Assembly (NCBI RefSeq): GCF_000317575.1 | Contig: NC_019748.1 | Span: 822,001 to 886,000 of the forward strand | Origin: Stanieria cyanosphaera PCC 7437 | GTDB lineage: Bacteria; Cyanobacteriota; Cyanobacteriia; Cyanobacteriales; Xenococcaceae | DNA length: 64,000 bases | Direction of reading: 5' to 3' | Shown: one piece after another, positions 46,219 through 56,827 of the stretch | Position numbering within the stretch: position 1 is the first letter of the stretch | Layout of the letters: every line of letters starts with the position of its first letter | The notes under the pieces: generated by a model | Seen by the model: the letters and a program-made list of their open reading frames with translations, nothing else | Databases searched by the model: none | What the model was told of the DNA's origin: nothing | Made by a program: the position numbers and the translations under genes

Positions 46219-48453
46219 ATGAAGCAGATTGAATGGGAAGAAAATAGCAGTGATTTAGGCTATGGGCAGCTTTTAGGAATTTTATGGCGCAGGCGTTTTT
46301 GGATAGGAGGCGTGTTTTTGGGAGTTTTGGCAGTAGCAATTCCTTTGGCTTTGATGAAACAACCCCTCTACATGAGTCAGATGCAACTTTTAATCGAGTC
46401 TAATTATCAGACTAAAGATAGTACAAGAGGTAACGATAATAATCAATATTTAGAGGAAGAATTTGCCGATTCGAGTATCGAGATCGATTATCCAACTCAA
46501 CTGAAGTTGATGCGTAGCTCTTATTTATTAAAAAAAGTAGTTAAAAAATTAGGTGTTGAAGGTTCGGATGCTGAAATTGCTGAAATTGTTGAACAATTAA
46601 AAAGCTCTCTTAGTGTCTACCAGGTTATCGATGAAAGTGAGGATAACAAAGGAACTGAAACAAAAATTATAGAAGTAGCCTACGTTAGCCAAGATTATAA
46701 CGATAGCAAAAAAATATTAGAAGCAATTGAGCAAGTTTACATCGAATACAACGTCGAGCAACAAGAAAAGCGTCTGCGTGATGGATTGGCTTTTATTGCC
46801 AAACAAATTCCCGCAGCCCAACAAGAGGTAGCTGCGATCGAAGCTAAACTAACTCAACTGCGGTCAGAAAACAATTTAGTTTCACCCCAAGGAGAATCTG
46901 AGTCGATTAAAGCAGTTTTGAATAATATTCAACAGGAAAGAGCGACTCTCAAAGCAGAACAAAAGCAAACTCAAGGAAATTATCGTCAATTACAACAGGA
47001 ATTAGGTTTATCAGCCGAAAATTCAGTCGCTATGACTCGCCTCAACCAATCATCCCAATATCAAAGTTTACTCAATAAGTTACAGCAAATTGAGATTGAA
47101 TTGGCAGACAAACAGGCACGTTTTACAGATGATAATCCCGTAGTTAAAGATTTATTAGCACAAAAAAATACTCAAACAACATTATTACTACAAGAAGTAA
47201 AAAAAATTTTAGGAGCAGTGCCACCTAACTTTGCAGTGCAATTACAATCTTTATTGAGACAAGGAGAATTAGTCAACAGCAAAACCAATTTTATCGAAAC
47301 AATTACTCAGTCGCAAGCTGACTTAAAGGGACTTGAAGAGCGAGATAGAAGCTTAGCTCAAACTGAATCAGAGCTTAGAGAAAAATTAACTCAATTTCCC
47401 GCTCTCATTGCTCGCTATGATAGTTTAACTCAGGAAGCAAATCTCAAAAAAAATGCTTTACAAAGACTACTAGCAGCCAAACAAGAACTAGAAATCGCAC
47501 TGAGTCGAGGGGCTTACAATTGGCAAGTTATTGAATCGCCTCAACTGGGTGTACAAATTGCTCCCAATACTACTAAGGATATTTTGCTTAGTTTAGTAGT
47601 AGCTTCTTTTCTGGGAGGAACTACGGCTTTTATTAAAGAGTCTTTAGACGAGCAACTTTATAATTCCCGACAAATTCAAGAAAAAATTGCTTTACCACTA
47701 TTAGGTAGTACTCCTGGATTACCTTTAGCTAAGCATGATCAATTTGTCGTAAAACTGCCTTTTCTGTCCCCTAAAGAGTCTTCTGTACAAGAAATTATCA
47801 ACTGGCAACCTTTTCGTGAGTCTTTAGATTTGATTTATGAAAACTTGCAAAGACTTGGCTCTGGTTTTGCCTTTAAATCTTTATTACTAACTAGTGCCGT
47901 AGCAGGAGAAGGTAAATCGACTTTAGTTTTGGGATTGGCTTTCAGTATTGCCCGTCATCAAAAGCGTGTTTTGGTTATTGATGCTGACTTACGTTGTCCA
48001 AGTTTGCATGAAAAATTAGGAGTGGAAAATAATTCTGGCTTGAGCGATTTATTACAGGGAACTACTGCTAGTCTTAATATTCAACAAGTTACCTTGGCGG
48101 GAGAAAATATCGATCTAGTAACCTGTGGTTCTAGAATTACAGACCCTGTTAAATTTCTTAGTTCTCCTAAATTTAAACAGTCAATCGATCAGTTACAAGC
48201 TAATTATGACTTGATCTTAATCGATACGCCTCCAGTCCTGGGAATGGTCGATGCGATTAAAATCTCTGGTTATTGTGGGGGAACGATGATAGTAAGTCGT
48301 CTCAATCAAGTTAAAGCAACCGAATTAATTGAGGCTACCAATTTACTTTGTAATTCTAATTCTAAAGTACTGGGAATAGTTGTCAATAATTCTCAAGATG
48401 TAACCATGCGATATCAAAAGCAACCTCAATATTTATTAAGCCAACCAATTTGA
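46219..48453 (+). CDS. Wzc-like polysaccharide co-polymerase and BY-kinase
   Basis: An N-terminal Wzz domain with a first membrane helix (WIGGVFLGVLAVAIPLALM), a long coiled coil (about 190-430), a second helix near 455 and a C-terminal bacterial tyrosine kinase: Walker A AVAGEGKSTLVLGLA, A' VLVIDADLRCP and B LILIDTPPVLGMVD. The tail has only two Tyr (MRYQKQPQYLLSQPI) rather than a long Tyr cluster. It controls polymer length and export. 744 aa. Confidence 0.93.
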   Translation: MKQIEWEENSSDLGYGQLLGILWRRRFWIGGVFLGVLAVAIPLALMKQPLYMSQMQLLIESNYQTKDSTRGNDNNQYLEEEFADSSIEIDYPTQLKLMRSSYLLKKVVKKLGVEGSDAEIAEIVEQLKSSLSVYQVIDESEDNKGTETKIIEVAYVSQDYNDSKKILEAIEQVYIEYNVEQQEKRLRDGLAFIAKQIPAAQQEVAAIEAKLTQLRSENNLVSPQGESESIKAVLNNIQQERATLKAEQKQTQGNYRQLQQELGLSAENSVAMTRLNQSSQYQSLLNKLQQIEIELADKQARFTDDNPVVKDLLAQKNTQTTLLLQEVKKILGAVPPNFAVQLQSLLRQGELVNSKTNFIETITQSQADLKGLEERDRSLAQTESELREKLTQFPALIARYDSLTQEANLKKNALQRLLAAKQELEIALSRGAYNWQVIESPQLGVQIAPNTTKDILLSLVVASFLGGTTAFIKESLDEQLYNSRQIQEKIALPLLGSTPGLPLAKHDQFVVKLPFLSPKESSVQEIINWQPFRESLDLIYENLQRLGSGFAFKSLLLTSAVAGEGKSTLVLGLAFSIARHQKRVLVIDADLRCPSLHEKLGVENNSGLSDLLQGTTASLNIQQVTLAGENIDLVTCGSRITDPVKFLSSPKFKQSIDQLQANYDLILIDTPPVLGMVDAIKISGYCGGTMIVSRLNQVKATELIEATNLLCNSNSKVLGIVVNNSQDVTMRYQKQPQYLLSQPI

Positions 48454-48463
48454 TTACTTATTC

Positions 48464-49393
48464 ATGACTGCAAATATCTTACTTACTACCTCCAAAGTCT
48501 TAACTTTAGACCTCGACAATCCCCAAACCGAGAAATTTATACCTGCCTGTCGTCTAAAATGGCGCAAGAAAATTCTCTGGGTAACTAAAGTTTCAGACGA
48601 TTTTAAGCCAATTCCTGCTTTAACACGTCAGCAATGGCTACAAGACTGTCTGAATAATTCTTGGGTAAAAACGGTTTGTCTGGACTATAGTTTGGAAGAG
48701 AAAGCAATCCGAGTATGGGCAGATACTTGTCGAAAAGCTAAGAAAAAGGTGTTTTTACGTATTAATTCTAGTTATCAAATTCTAAATCGCTACACCCAAG
48801 TTTGTTGGCAGATTAAAAGAATTTTTGATTGGGTTAGTGCTGCTATATTACTGTTGTTGCTAAGTCCACTAATGTTAGCGATCGCATTCTTAGTGAAGCT
48901 TTCTAGTCCTGGAAAGATTTTATTTCGTCAATGGCGCGTGGGCAAAAGAGGTCAACTATTCCAAATTTATAAATTTCGCACTATGAAGGTAGATGCCGAA
49001 CAGCAACATCATCAGGTTATGGGCGATCTCGATGGCTTACACAAGTTAGAAAAAGACCCTAGAATTACTCCTCTTGGTAAGTGGTTGCGTAAATATAGTC
49101 TCGATGAGTTACCTCAGCTATTTAACGTATTACGGGGAGAAATGAGTTTAGTTGGTCCTCGTCCTTGGGCTTTGTATGACGCGCTTCGGCTAAGAGAAGC
49201 AGACAAGAAAAGATTGAATGCTTTGCCTGGAATTACTGGTGCTTGGCAAGTCAAGTCTCGTTCTCAATTGTTGGATTTGAATGCCGTCACTAAATGCGAT
49301 CTTGAATATTTACATAGTTGGTCGTTAATTGGAGACCTCAAAATCTTAATGCTGACAATTCCTAAAGTTATTTCTGGTTTTGGTGCTTATTAA
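48464..49393 (+). CDS. priming sugar-phosphate transferase
   Basis: Transfers the first sugar-1-phosphate to undecaprenyl phosphate. The C-terminal catalytic domain has VGKRGQLFQIYKFRTMKVDA, RKYSLDELPQLFNVLRGEMS and LVGPRPW. One membrane helix (VSAAILLLLLSPLMLAIAFL) precedes it. The ~115-residue N-terminal region is soluble, replacing the four-helix region of WbaP. It follows the Wzc-like gene by 10 bases. Confidence 0.93.
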   Translation: MTANILLTTSKVLTLDLDNPQTEKFIPACRLKWRKKILWVTKVSDDFKPIPALTRQQWLQDCLNNSWVKTVCLDYSLEEKAIRVWADTCRKAKKKVFLRINSSYQILNRYTQVCWQIKRIFDWVSAAILLLLLSPLMLAIAFLVKLSSPGKILFRQWRVGKRGQLFQIYKFRTMKVDAEQQHHQVMGDLDGLHKLEKDPRITPLGKWLRKYSLDELPQLFNVLRGEMSLVGPRPWALYDALRLREADKKRLNALPGITGAWQVKSRSQLLDLNAVTKCDLEYLHSWSLIGDLKILMLTIPKVISGFGAY

Positions 49394-49397
49394 TACT

Positions 49398-51248
49398 ATG
49401 CTCGTTCGTCTTAAAATCTCCACTTACATCGGTAAATTGCTCAAAACTACAAGTTTTTGGCAAGATAACAAGATTATTCTCAGAGAGTTTAAGTACTTTC
49501 GTACGATCGCGATTATTGCCTTAACCTGTACTTTACTGGCTGCTCTTTTTGAAGGAACGACGGTTGGTTTAATTGCCTCTTTTTTACAGGTATTGACTAC
49601 TCCTGAAAAACCACCTCTAGAAACTGGGATTCAATGGTTAGATATTAATCTCTTAGCAACAAAAGCATCTCCAGAAGCGCGAATTTATCGCCTGTCTGCT
49701 TTTATTTTAGTAGCGATTTGGTTGCGATCGCTTTTAAATTACTTAGGACTTTATTATTCTAGACTGGCTCAATCTAACTTATGCGATCGTCTTCGGAAAC
49801 GTTTATTCGAGCAGTTTCAGAGTTTGAGTCTTAGCTACTATACAACCAGTCGTTCGGGAGATTTAATCAATAGCCTGACTACAGAAATTAATCAACTAAA
49901 ACAAGCTTTTGATGTATTTTCTGGCTTAATTACTAGAGGCTCTACTTTAGTAGCATATATAATCTCCATGTTTTGGCTATCTTGGCAACTTTCTTTAGCT
50001 GCATTGTCACTTTACACGCTGCTATCAGTAGGTTTATCAACACTTATTCGTCGCGTCCGCCAAGCAAGCTTTAGCATACCACAAGCAAACGGTCAATTAG
50101 CTTCGATTGGGATCCAATTTATTAACGGAATTCGCACCGTAAAGGGTTCGGCGACAGAAGACTTTGAAAGAAAAAGATTTTATCAAGCCAGTCAAGACAT
50201 AATTCGTGCTGAAGAGCGGGTCGCGGGTATTTCCGCTTTGGTTCAACCCTTAGCAGAAGGAACGGCTAGCACTATTTTGATTGTCATGGTTATCGTGGCA
50301 TTTAATCTTTTTATCTCAAAGGGAAACTTACAAACTTCATCGCTACTGACTTTTATGTTTGTCCTGTTTCGGATGATGCCATTGGTATCTCAGGTAAACA
50401 CAATCAGAGAGTATCTAGGTCGTTTTCAAGGTTCAGTTAATAATATCCAAGAACTGCTTAAAACTAAAAATAAACCTTATTTAGACAATGGCACTCTACA
50501 ATTTAAGGGATTAAAACAAGGAATAAGTTTTTTATTAGTAAATTTTGGTTATGAATTTAACAATTTTGTTTTAAAAAATATCAAGATCACCATTGAAAAA
50601 GGTAAAGTTACAGCAATAGTAGGTGGCTCGGGTGCTGGTAAAAGTACTTTGGTAGATCTGATTATCCGTTTTTATGACCCAACAGAAGGTTCGATTTTAT
50701 TAGATGGCAAGAATTTAAAAGATTTTGATATTGCTTCGGTTCGTCGCAAAATGGCAATTGTCAGTCAAGACACTTTTATTTTTAATGCTTCGGTTAGAGA
50801 TAATATTGCCTATGGTTTAGAAAAACTTAGTGAAGAAGATATTTGGCAAGCAGCCAAATTAGCTCACGCAGTTGAATTTATCAAAGAACTACCAGATGGT
50901 TTAGATACTGTTTTGGGAGACAGAGGAGTACGTTTATCTGGTGGACAAAAACAAAGAATTGCGATCGCTCGTGCCTTACTGCGTAATCCAGACATTTTAA
51001 TCTTAGATGAAGCCACCAGTGCGTTAGATTCAGTTACGGAAAAGTTGATCCAAGAGTCTTTAGAAAAGCTAACTCAAGGAAGAACCGTAATCGCGATCGC
51101 TCATCGTCTATCTACTATTGCTAAGGCAGATAAAATTGTAGTGCTTGAAGAAGGAAGAATTATAGAACAGGGAAGTTATCAAAATTTATTGGCAAGAAAA
51201 GCTGCGCTTTGGAAATATCATCAAATGCAACACCAGCTTACTAACTAA
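49398..51248 (+). CDS. ABC transporter, fused permease-ATPase (lipid-linked glycan flippase candidate)
   Basis: Six-helix exporter domain followed by an ATPase with Walker A GGSGAGKSTLVDLI, signature LSGGQKQRIAIARALL and Walker B ILILDEATSALD. It resembles MsbA/PglK-type flippases. The locus shows no Wzx gene, so this may flip the lipid-linked repeat unit. The ATG at 49398 (MLVRLKIS) is chosen over an upstream TTG at 49380 inside the previous gene. Confidence 0.9.
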   Translation: MLVRLKISTYIGKLLKTTSFWQDNKIILREFKYFRTIAIIALTCTLLAALFEGTTVGLIASFLQVLTTPEKPPLETGIQWLDINLLATKASPEARIYRLSAFILVAIWLRSLLNYLGLYYSRLAQSNLCDRLRKRLFEQFQSLSLSYYTTSRSGDLINSLTTEINQLKQAFDVFSGLITRGSTLVAYIISMFWLSWQLSLAALSLYTLLSVGLSTLIRRVRQASFSIPQANGQLASIGIQFINGIRTVKGSATEDFERKRFYQASQDIIRAEERVAGISALVQPLAEGTASTILIVMVIVAFNLFISKGNLQTSSLLTFMFVLFRMMPLVSQVNTIREYLGRFQGSVNNIQELLKTKNKPYLDNGTLQFKGLKQGISFLLVNFGYEFNNFVLKNIKITIEKGKVTAIVGGSGAGKSTLVDLIIRFYDPTEGSILLDGKNLKDFDIASVRRKMAIVSQDTFIFNASVRDNIAYGLEKLSEEDIWQAAKLAHAVEFIKELPDGLDTVLGDRGVRLSGGQKQRIAIARALLRNPDILILDEATSALDSVTEKLIQESLEKLTQGRTVIAIAHRLSTIAKADKIVVLEEGRIIEQGSYQNLLARKAALWKYHQMQHQLTN

Positions 51249-51274
51249 AAAAAAATTACAAGAAAGAACAGAGA

Positions 51275-52117
51275 ATGAAAAGTATTTTCTTGAATAAAAA
51301 TTGGCATCCAAGTTGGAAACAAGCTTATATACACGACCTCAATGATATTTATAATTGTCAAAAAAATATTATTGATTTTAAAAAACTCAATTTAAAAAAT
51401 AGAGGTTATACGTATGCTTACGCTAATCGTTTTCAGCAAACTGTTAATTTAATTCAAAAATGTGTAAACCCTGGAGGTAAAATTTTAGATTTAGCTGCTG
51501 GAGGAGGTAATTTTAGTTTAGTTTTGGCAGAATTAGGTTACGAAGTTACTTGGAATGATTTACGCGAAGAACTTGTAGATTATGTCAAATTAAAATATGA
51601 AAAAGGTAAGATTAATTATCTGCCTGGAAATATATTTGAGCTTGATTTAGAGCCAAATTTTGATTTAATTCTTATTGCAGAGGTAATCGAACACGTTGCT
51701 TATCCAGATAAGTTTTTAGAGCAAGTGTCAAAATATCTTAAACCTGGAGGTCATATAATTATGACAACTCCAAATGGTGAATATATACGAAACCAACTAC
51801 CAAAATTTTCAGACTTCCCAGAGCCAAGTAAATTTGAATCCGAACAGTTTAAGCCTGACGGAGATGGACATATATTTTTACTACACATCGACGAAGTAGA
51901 AATGTTAGCGAAAAAATCAAATTTAACGGTGAAAGAATTCTATTTAATTAATAATTTTTTTACTAGAGGTTGCTTAAAAACAGAACAAATATTATCTATA
52001 ACACCTTATTTTATTGTTGAAAATATAGAAAAAATTATTAATTTTTTGCCTTTATTAATAAAGAAAAAGCTTGCTCGGGGAATGTGTTTTATCCTAACCA
52101 ACTCGGCAAGTATCTAA
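51275..52117 (+). CDS. class I SAM methyltransferase
   Basis: A 280-residue enzyme with motif I KILDLAAGGGNFSLVLAELG, motif II region NFDLILIAEVIEHVAYPDKF and motif III LKPGGHIIMTTPNG. UbiG-like. The context suggests methylation of a glycan or its lipid carrier. Confidence 0.85.
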   Translation: MKSIFLNKNWHPSWKQAYIHDLNDIYNCQKNIIDFKKLNLKNRGYTYAYANRFQQTVNLIQKCVNPGGKILDLAAGGGNFSLVLAELGYEVTWNDLREELVDYVKLKYEKGKINYLPGNIFELDLEPNFDLILIAEVIEHVAYPDKFLEQVSKYLKPGGHIIMTTPNGEYIRNQLPKFSDFPEPSKFESEQFKPDGDGHIFLLHIDEVEMLAKKSNLTVKEFYLINNFFTRGCLKTEQILSITPYFIVENIEKIINFLPLLIKKKLARGMCFILTNSASI

Positions 52118-52154
52118 TCTAGTTTTTGCTCATGATGATACTTGTTATAGATTT

Positions 52155-53279
52155 ATGAAAATTTGTATTGTTACACATAAATTAATTAAAGGCGATGGTC
52201 AAGGTAGAGTTAATTATGAAATTGCTTCGGCAGCTATCCGGAATGGTTATCAAGTCACTCTTATAGCTACTCAGATAGATAGTAAACTACAAAATCATCC
52301 TTTAGTCGAGTGGGTCTATATTCCTGTTAAAATTTTTCCTTCAGTATTTCTACGAAATCTTGCTTTTTCTTGGCAAAGTACTAAATGGTTGAAAACTTAT
52401 CGTAAAAATCTAGATATTGTTGTAATAAATGGTGCGATTAATAGCTTTCCCGCAGATATTAATATAGCTCATTTTGTTCATAGTTCTTGGTTACAATCAC
52501 CATTTCATATTTCTAAGCAGCGTAAGAATTTATATGGATTTTATCAATGGTTTTATACATTTTTAAATTCTTATTGGGAAAAACGGTCTTTTGCTATCGC
52601 TAAATTAGTTGTAGCTGTATCAAAAAAGGTTAAAGATGAACTAATCGAAATTGGTGTACCTTCCGAAAAAATTCAAGTAATTTTTAATGGTGTCGATTTA
52701 GAAGAATTTTCTCCAGGGTATGTTAAACGGCAAAAAATCGTTCTTCCTGAAAACGTAACTTTGGCAATGTTTGCAGGTGATATTCGCACTAATCGCAAAA
52801 ACTTAGATACTGTTCTTAAAGCTTTAGTGGAATTGCCTAATTTACATTTGGCGGTATTGGGTAACGTCCAAAACAGCCCCTATCCCAAAATGGCAGAAGA
52901 TTTAGGTATAAGCCAGAGAGTTCATTTTTTAGGCTATCGCGTTGATGTGGCACAGATAATGCAAACAGTAGATATGTTTGTATTTCCCTCTCGTTATGAA
53001 GCTTGCACCTTAGTCTTGCTAGAAGCAATTGCTAGTGGTCTTCCTGTAATTACTGCTAAAATAACGGGCGGTTCTGAAGTTATAACATCTGAGTGTGGAA
53101 TACTTTTAAATTCAACGGAAGATGTTTCTGAACTATCAAAAGCTTTAGAAAGATTAACAAGCGATCGCAATTTAAGAGAGCAAATGGGTAAAGCAGGTAG
53201 AGCCATAGCAGAACAACATAGCTGGGAAAGTAAAGCAGAAAGATATTTACATTTGTTTGAGGAGTTGATTGCCTCATGA
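52155..53279 (+). CDS. glycosyltransferase family 4
   Basis: GT-B enzyme of 374 aa: MKICIVTHKLIKGDGQGRVN, acceptor-side FVHSSWLQSPFH, then IFNGVDLEEFSPG and the EX7E motif region FVFPSRYEACTLVLLEAIAS. Its stop overlaps the start of the polymerase-like gene by 4 bases. Confidence 0.92.
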   Translation: MKICIVTHKLIKGDGQGRVNYEIASAAIRNGYQVTLIATQIDSKLQNHPLVEWVYIPVKIFPSVFLRNLAFSWQSTKWLKTYRKNLDIVVINGAINSFPADINIAHFVHSSWLQSPFHISKQRKNLYGFYQWFYTFLNSYWEKRSFAIAKLVVAVSKKVKDELIEIGVPSEKIQVIFNGVDLEEFSPGYVKRQKIVLPENVTLAMFAGDIRTNRKNLDTVLKALVELPNLHLAVLGNVQNSPYPKMAEDLGISQRVHFLGYRVDVAQIMQTVDMFVFPSRYEACTLVLLEAIASGLPVITAKITGGSEVITSECGILLNSTEDVSELSKALERLTSDRNLREQMGKAGRAIAEQHSWESKAERYLHLFEELIAS

Positions 53280-54688
53280 AAATCAGCACCGTTGTTCCTA
53301 AAAATATCCCCTTTTCTTTTCAGATAGCGAAGCCAGTCCGAATTGCTATTGGAGGCTTAACTCTGTTTACTATTTTGGGTATTTTGCTAGGTGCGGGTAA
53401 TATTCTGCGCTTGATTTTCCCTGTAGCATCTTTATGTGTAGGATTATTTTTATATTTTCAATATCCAATTATCTACATTGGCTTTACTTGGTGGCTTTGG
53501 TTTTTAACCCCTCTTATCAGTCGGCTAATTGACTATCGTAGTGGTTGGGATCCGAGTCGTCTAATTTTGGTCGCACCATACTTAGTGACCATGATTACAA
53601 CAATTACCTTATTCAAATATCTTCCCAGAACCTACAGTCGTGGCGGATTGCCATTTATTTTAGTACTTGCTGCCATCGGTTATGGAACATTAATTGGCTT
53701 AGTTAATAATCAAGTTTTTGCCGTAGCACGTAGTTTTTTAGATTGGTTTTCCCCCATAGTATTTGCTTTTCACTTATGGATTAACTGGCGCGACTATCTA
53801 CGTCATCGAGAAATAATACAATCTACTTTTCTTTGGGGAGTTTTAATTATGGGGGCTTACGGTGTTATTCAATATTTGATTGCTCCGGAATGGGATAGAT
53901 TTTGGCTTAACGAATCTGGAATGTTTACTAGTTCTGGTTCTCCCGAACCTTTGGGAATTAGAGTTTGGAGTACGATGCATTCACCAGGTCCATTTGCTGT
54001 AGTCATGCAAGCTGGCTTAATACTTTTATTTACCCATAAAAAACCTTTACGAATTCCTGCTGCAATTGTAGGAATTTTAACGTTTTTACTAACTTTAGTT
54101 CGTTCTGCTTGGGGAGGTTCAATATTAGCAATGTTACTTTTTATTCCCTCTCTTAAAAGCAAACTTCAGTTACAAATAATTTCCACAATACTAATTTTAG
54201 GTCTTTGTGTACTACCTTTAGCAACTGTCGAACCATTTGCTAGTAAGATTAGCGATCGCGTTCAAACTTTAACCAACATTAAAAAAGACAATAGTTTTAG
54301 AGCAAGACAAAATAGATATGAGGAAAATCTTCAAGCCTCTCTTTCACAATTTCAAGGTACAGGATTAGGTCACACTTGGTCATTTAATGAAAGTAAAAAT
54401 GGATTATCAGTTACCGTAATTGATAGTGGAGTTTTAGATCTTTTCTCAACCTTAGGATGGGTTGGAGCTATTCCTTACTTAGGCGGTCTTATTTTGATGA
54501 TTGCCAATTTATTCAAGTTTTCTCAACTGAATTTTGATTCTTTTCTCTCTGCTTCAAAAGCTTTAATATTAAGCTATTTAATCATGTTAATTATCTCTAG
54601 CGGAATGATATCAGTTTCCGGATTGTTATTGTGGGGTTTTATAGGATTGAATATGGCAGGAAATAAATTTTATTTAAAAAATACATAG
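53276..54688 (+). CDS. O-antigen ligase / polymerase-like membrane protein
   Basis: About ten membrane helices with a long periplasmic loop in the middle (YLIAPEWDRFWLNESGMFTS) and TLVRSAWGGSILAML, characteristic of the Wzy/WaaL superfamily. It probably polymerises the repeat unit in the periplasm. 470 aa, coupled by ATGA overlap to the preceding glycosyltransferase. Confidence 0.85.
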   Translation: MKISTVVPKNIPFSFQIAKPVRIAIGGLTLFTILGILLGAGNILRLIFPVASLCVGLFLYFQYPIIYIGFTWWLWFLTPLISRLIDYRSGWDPSRLILVAPYLVTMITTITLFKYLPRTYSRGGLPFILVLAAIGYGTLIGLVNNQVFAVARSFLDWFSPIVFAFHLWINWRDYLRHREIIQSTFLWGVLIMGAYGVIQYLIAPEWDRFWLNESGMFTSSGSPEPLGIRVWSTMHSPGPFAVVMQAGLILLFTHKKPLRIPAAIVGILTFLLTLVRSAWGGSILAMLLFIPSLKSKLQLQIISTILILGLCVLPLATVEPFASKISDRVQTLTNIKKDNSFRARQNRYEENLQASLSQFQGTGLGHTWSFNESKNGLSVTVIDSGVLDLFSTLGWVGAIPYLGGLILMIANLFKFSQLNFDSFLSASKALILSYLIMLIISSGMISVSGLLLWGFIGLNMAGNKFYLKNT

Positions 54689-54734
54689 CTCAATTGATTT
54701 TTTAATATTAAAAATTTACAAATAGGTAAAATTA

Positions 54735-55451
54735 ATGGTTTTTATAAACACTAATCAAAAAAAAGAACTAGTTTCTATTAGAGGTCATCATTTTTATACT
54801 AGGTTTATTAATGAAAATTCTAATATAATTGATTTAGGTAGTCATCTAGGACAATTTTCTGAACAAGTAAGTAAGAAATTTAAATGTAAGTGTTTTGCTG
54901 TAGAGGCTTTTCCAGATTTATTTAAAAAAATCAAAGAAACTGAATTAATTAAAAAATTTAATTATGCAATTTCAATTAGTGATGAACCTGTTAGTTTTAA
55001 CATAAGTGATAATCTTGAAGCTAATCATATCAGCAAATTTTCATCAAATAATACTCAAACTATTGTTGTGCAAGGAATAACCTTTGAGAATTTTATTAAA
55101 AAATACAATATAAAATACATTGATTTACTAAAGGTTGACATTGAAGGTGCTGAAATAGATTTATTTAATTCGATTAGTGATGAAAGTTTAAAAAAAATTA
55201 AACAAATAACAATTGAGTTTCATGATTTTGTATTTCCAATAGAAAAAGAAGTTAATCTTATAATTAAAAGGTTATCTGTTTTGGGATTTTATCCAATTAA
55301 TTTCTCTTTGCGTACCAAAGAAGATTTTTTGTTCATTAATCGGAAATTGTGTAAATTTTCATTTTTTGATTTTTTATTTACCAAATATATTCTTAAAAAT
55401 AGAGAAGGGGTTATCAGGATTTTTAAAAGATTATTTAAATCAAATAGGTAA
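54735..55451 (+). CDS. FkbM family methyltransferase
   Basis: 238 residues with SNIIDLGSHLGQFSEQVSKK (SAM site) and the family hallmark YIDLLKVDIEGAEIDLF. FkbM-type enzymes O-methylate sugars or polyketides. From here to 57.5 kb the base composition is more A/T-rich than in the preceding genes, which fits acquired glycan-decoration genes. Confidence 0.87.
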   Translation: MVFINTNQKKELVSIRGHHFYTRFINENSNIIDLGSHLGQFSEQVSKKFKCKCFAVEAFPDLFKKIKETELIKKFNYAISISDEPVSFNISDNLEANHISKFSSNNTQTIVVQGITFENFIKKYNIKYIDLLKVDIEGAEIDLFNSISDESLKKIKQITIEFHDFVFPIEKEVNLIIKRLSVLGFYPINFSLRTKEDFLFINRKLCKFSFFDFLFTKYILKNREGVIRIFKRLFKSNR

Positions 55452-55484
55452 TTTATTAAGTAGAAACAATTTATAGCTCATCGA

Positions 55485-55991
55485 ATGATTTTAATCAATA
55501 AAATAAAAAGAAAAATTATTGCTGTTTTAGCTTATTGTATAGAGCCAGTAATTCAAGAAATAATTAATAATCGAATTAGAGTTTGGGGAGATCCTAAGCG
55601 TCTGAAAATAGCTTCAACGGCATCAATGGTAAACACTCTTTTTAATACGTCATCTGGATACATTACAATAGGAGACTATACTTTTACTGGTCATAACGTT
55701 TCGATTATAACTGGAACTCATAAATATCAATCTTTTCTAGAAGAAAGAAAAACAAATGTTCCATGTATTGGAAGAGATATAGTGATTGGAAAAGGAGTGT
55801 GGATTGGTTCTAATTGCGTAATCTTAGGTCCAGCAACAATTGGAGATCATGCAGTAATTGCAGCAGGGTCAGTGATCATACCAAAAACAAATATACCCCC
55901 AGCAGTTATTGTAGGTGGCATTCCAGGGAAAATAATTAAAAAGATCGTCAAAGATGATTCTTTATATTTTATTAATCAATCAAACAGTTAA
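55485..55991 (+). CDS. hexapeptide-repeat acyltransferase
   Basis: A left-handed beta-helix protein of 168 aa: ITIGDYTFTGHNVSIITGTH, then CIGRDIVIGKGVWIGSNCVI, ATIGDHAVIAAGSVI and PPAVIVGGIPGKIIKKI. The GTHK His is the likely catalytic residue of maltose/galactoside O-acetyltransferase-type enzymes. It probably acetylates a sugar of the polymer. Confidence 0.9.
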   Translation: MILINKIKRKIIAVLAYCIEPVIQEIINNRIRVWGDPKRLKIASTASMVNTLFNTSSGYITIGDYTFTGHNVSIITGTHKYQSFLEERKTNVPCIGRDIVIGKGVWIGSNCVILGPATIGDHAVIAAGSVIIPKTNIPPAVIVGGIPGKIIKKIVKDDSLYFINQSNS

Positions 55992-56063
55992 TAAACTAAA
56001 TAAAAAATTTTAATCGAGCAATTGCGAAACAAAAAAACTGTTTTATTAGAGAATTTAAAAATA

Positions 56064-56801
56064 ATGAGCGAAAAGACAAACGAAATTGAAATTCAAAAGC
56101 ATTATTATGCAACAACTGCTGCGCAATACGATGAGATGCACATTAATGAAGAAGAAATTGCTCATACTATAGCTCTATCATTTTTAATTGGTCTGATAGA
56201 TTATTTAGATGTAAAATCGATTCTTGACGTTGGTTCGGGAACTGGCAGGGCAATTTGTTATATACAAAAATATCGTCCAGATATAAATATAGTGGGCATT
56301 GAACCTGTTGAAGAACTTAGAAGAATTGGTTATTCAAAAGGAATTTCCCAAAAAAACTTAATTTATGGAGATGCAACGAAACTTCAGTTTGAAACAGCAG
56401 AATTCGATCTAGTTTGTGAGTTTGGAGTATTACATCATCTAAGAAAACCAGAATTAGCCGTTTCTGAAATGATTCGAGTTGCTAAAAAGGGAATATTTAT
56501 TTCCGATATAAATAACTTCGGGGAAGGTTCCTTATTAAGTCGCTCAATTAAGCAAATGTTAAATTTTATAAGATTGTGGAAAATTGTAAATTTGATTAAA
56601 ACCAAGGGAAAAGGTTATCGAATCTCTAAGGGAGATGGTCTTTCCTACTCTTATTCAGTTTTTAACAACTACAAACAAATTAAAAATCAATGCAATAGTG
56701 TTCATATTTTGAACACTCAAACTCCAAGTAGAGGTATCAATCCTTATCGAAATGCAGGTAATATTGCAATATTAGGTATAAAAAATCAAACGATTTACTA
56801 A
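56064..56801 (+). CDS. class I SAM methyltransferase
   Basis: Motif I SILDVGSGTGRAICYIQKYR, motif II EFDLVCEFGVLHHLRKPELA. The ATG at 56064 (MSEKTNEIEIQKHYYATTAA) gives the usual start; an in-frame TTG at 56022 would add 14 residues. Probably acts on a glycan intermediate. Confidence 0.83.
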   Translation: MSEKTNEIEIQKHYYATTAAQYDEMHINEEEIAHTIALSFLIGLIDYLDVKSILDVGSGTGRAICYIQKYRPDINIVGIEPVEELRRIGYSKGISQKNLIYGDATKLQFETAEFDLVCEFGVLHHLRKPELAVSEMIRVAKKGIFISDINNFGEGSLLSRSIKQMLNFIRLWKIVNLIKTKGKGYRISKGDGLSYSYSVFNNYKQIKNQCNSVHILNTQTPSRGINPYRNAGNIAILGIKNQTIY

Positions 56802-56827
56802 AGCAAAACAATATTATAAAAATAAAA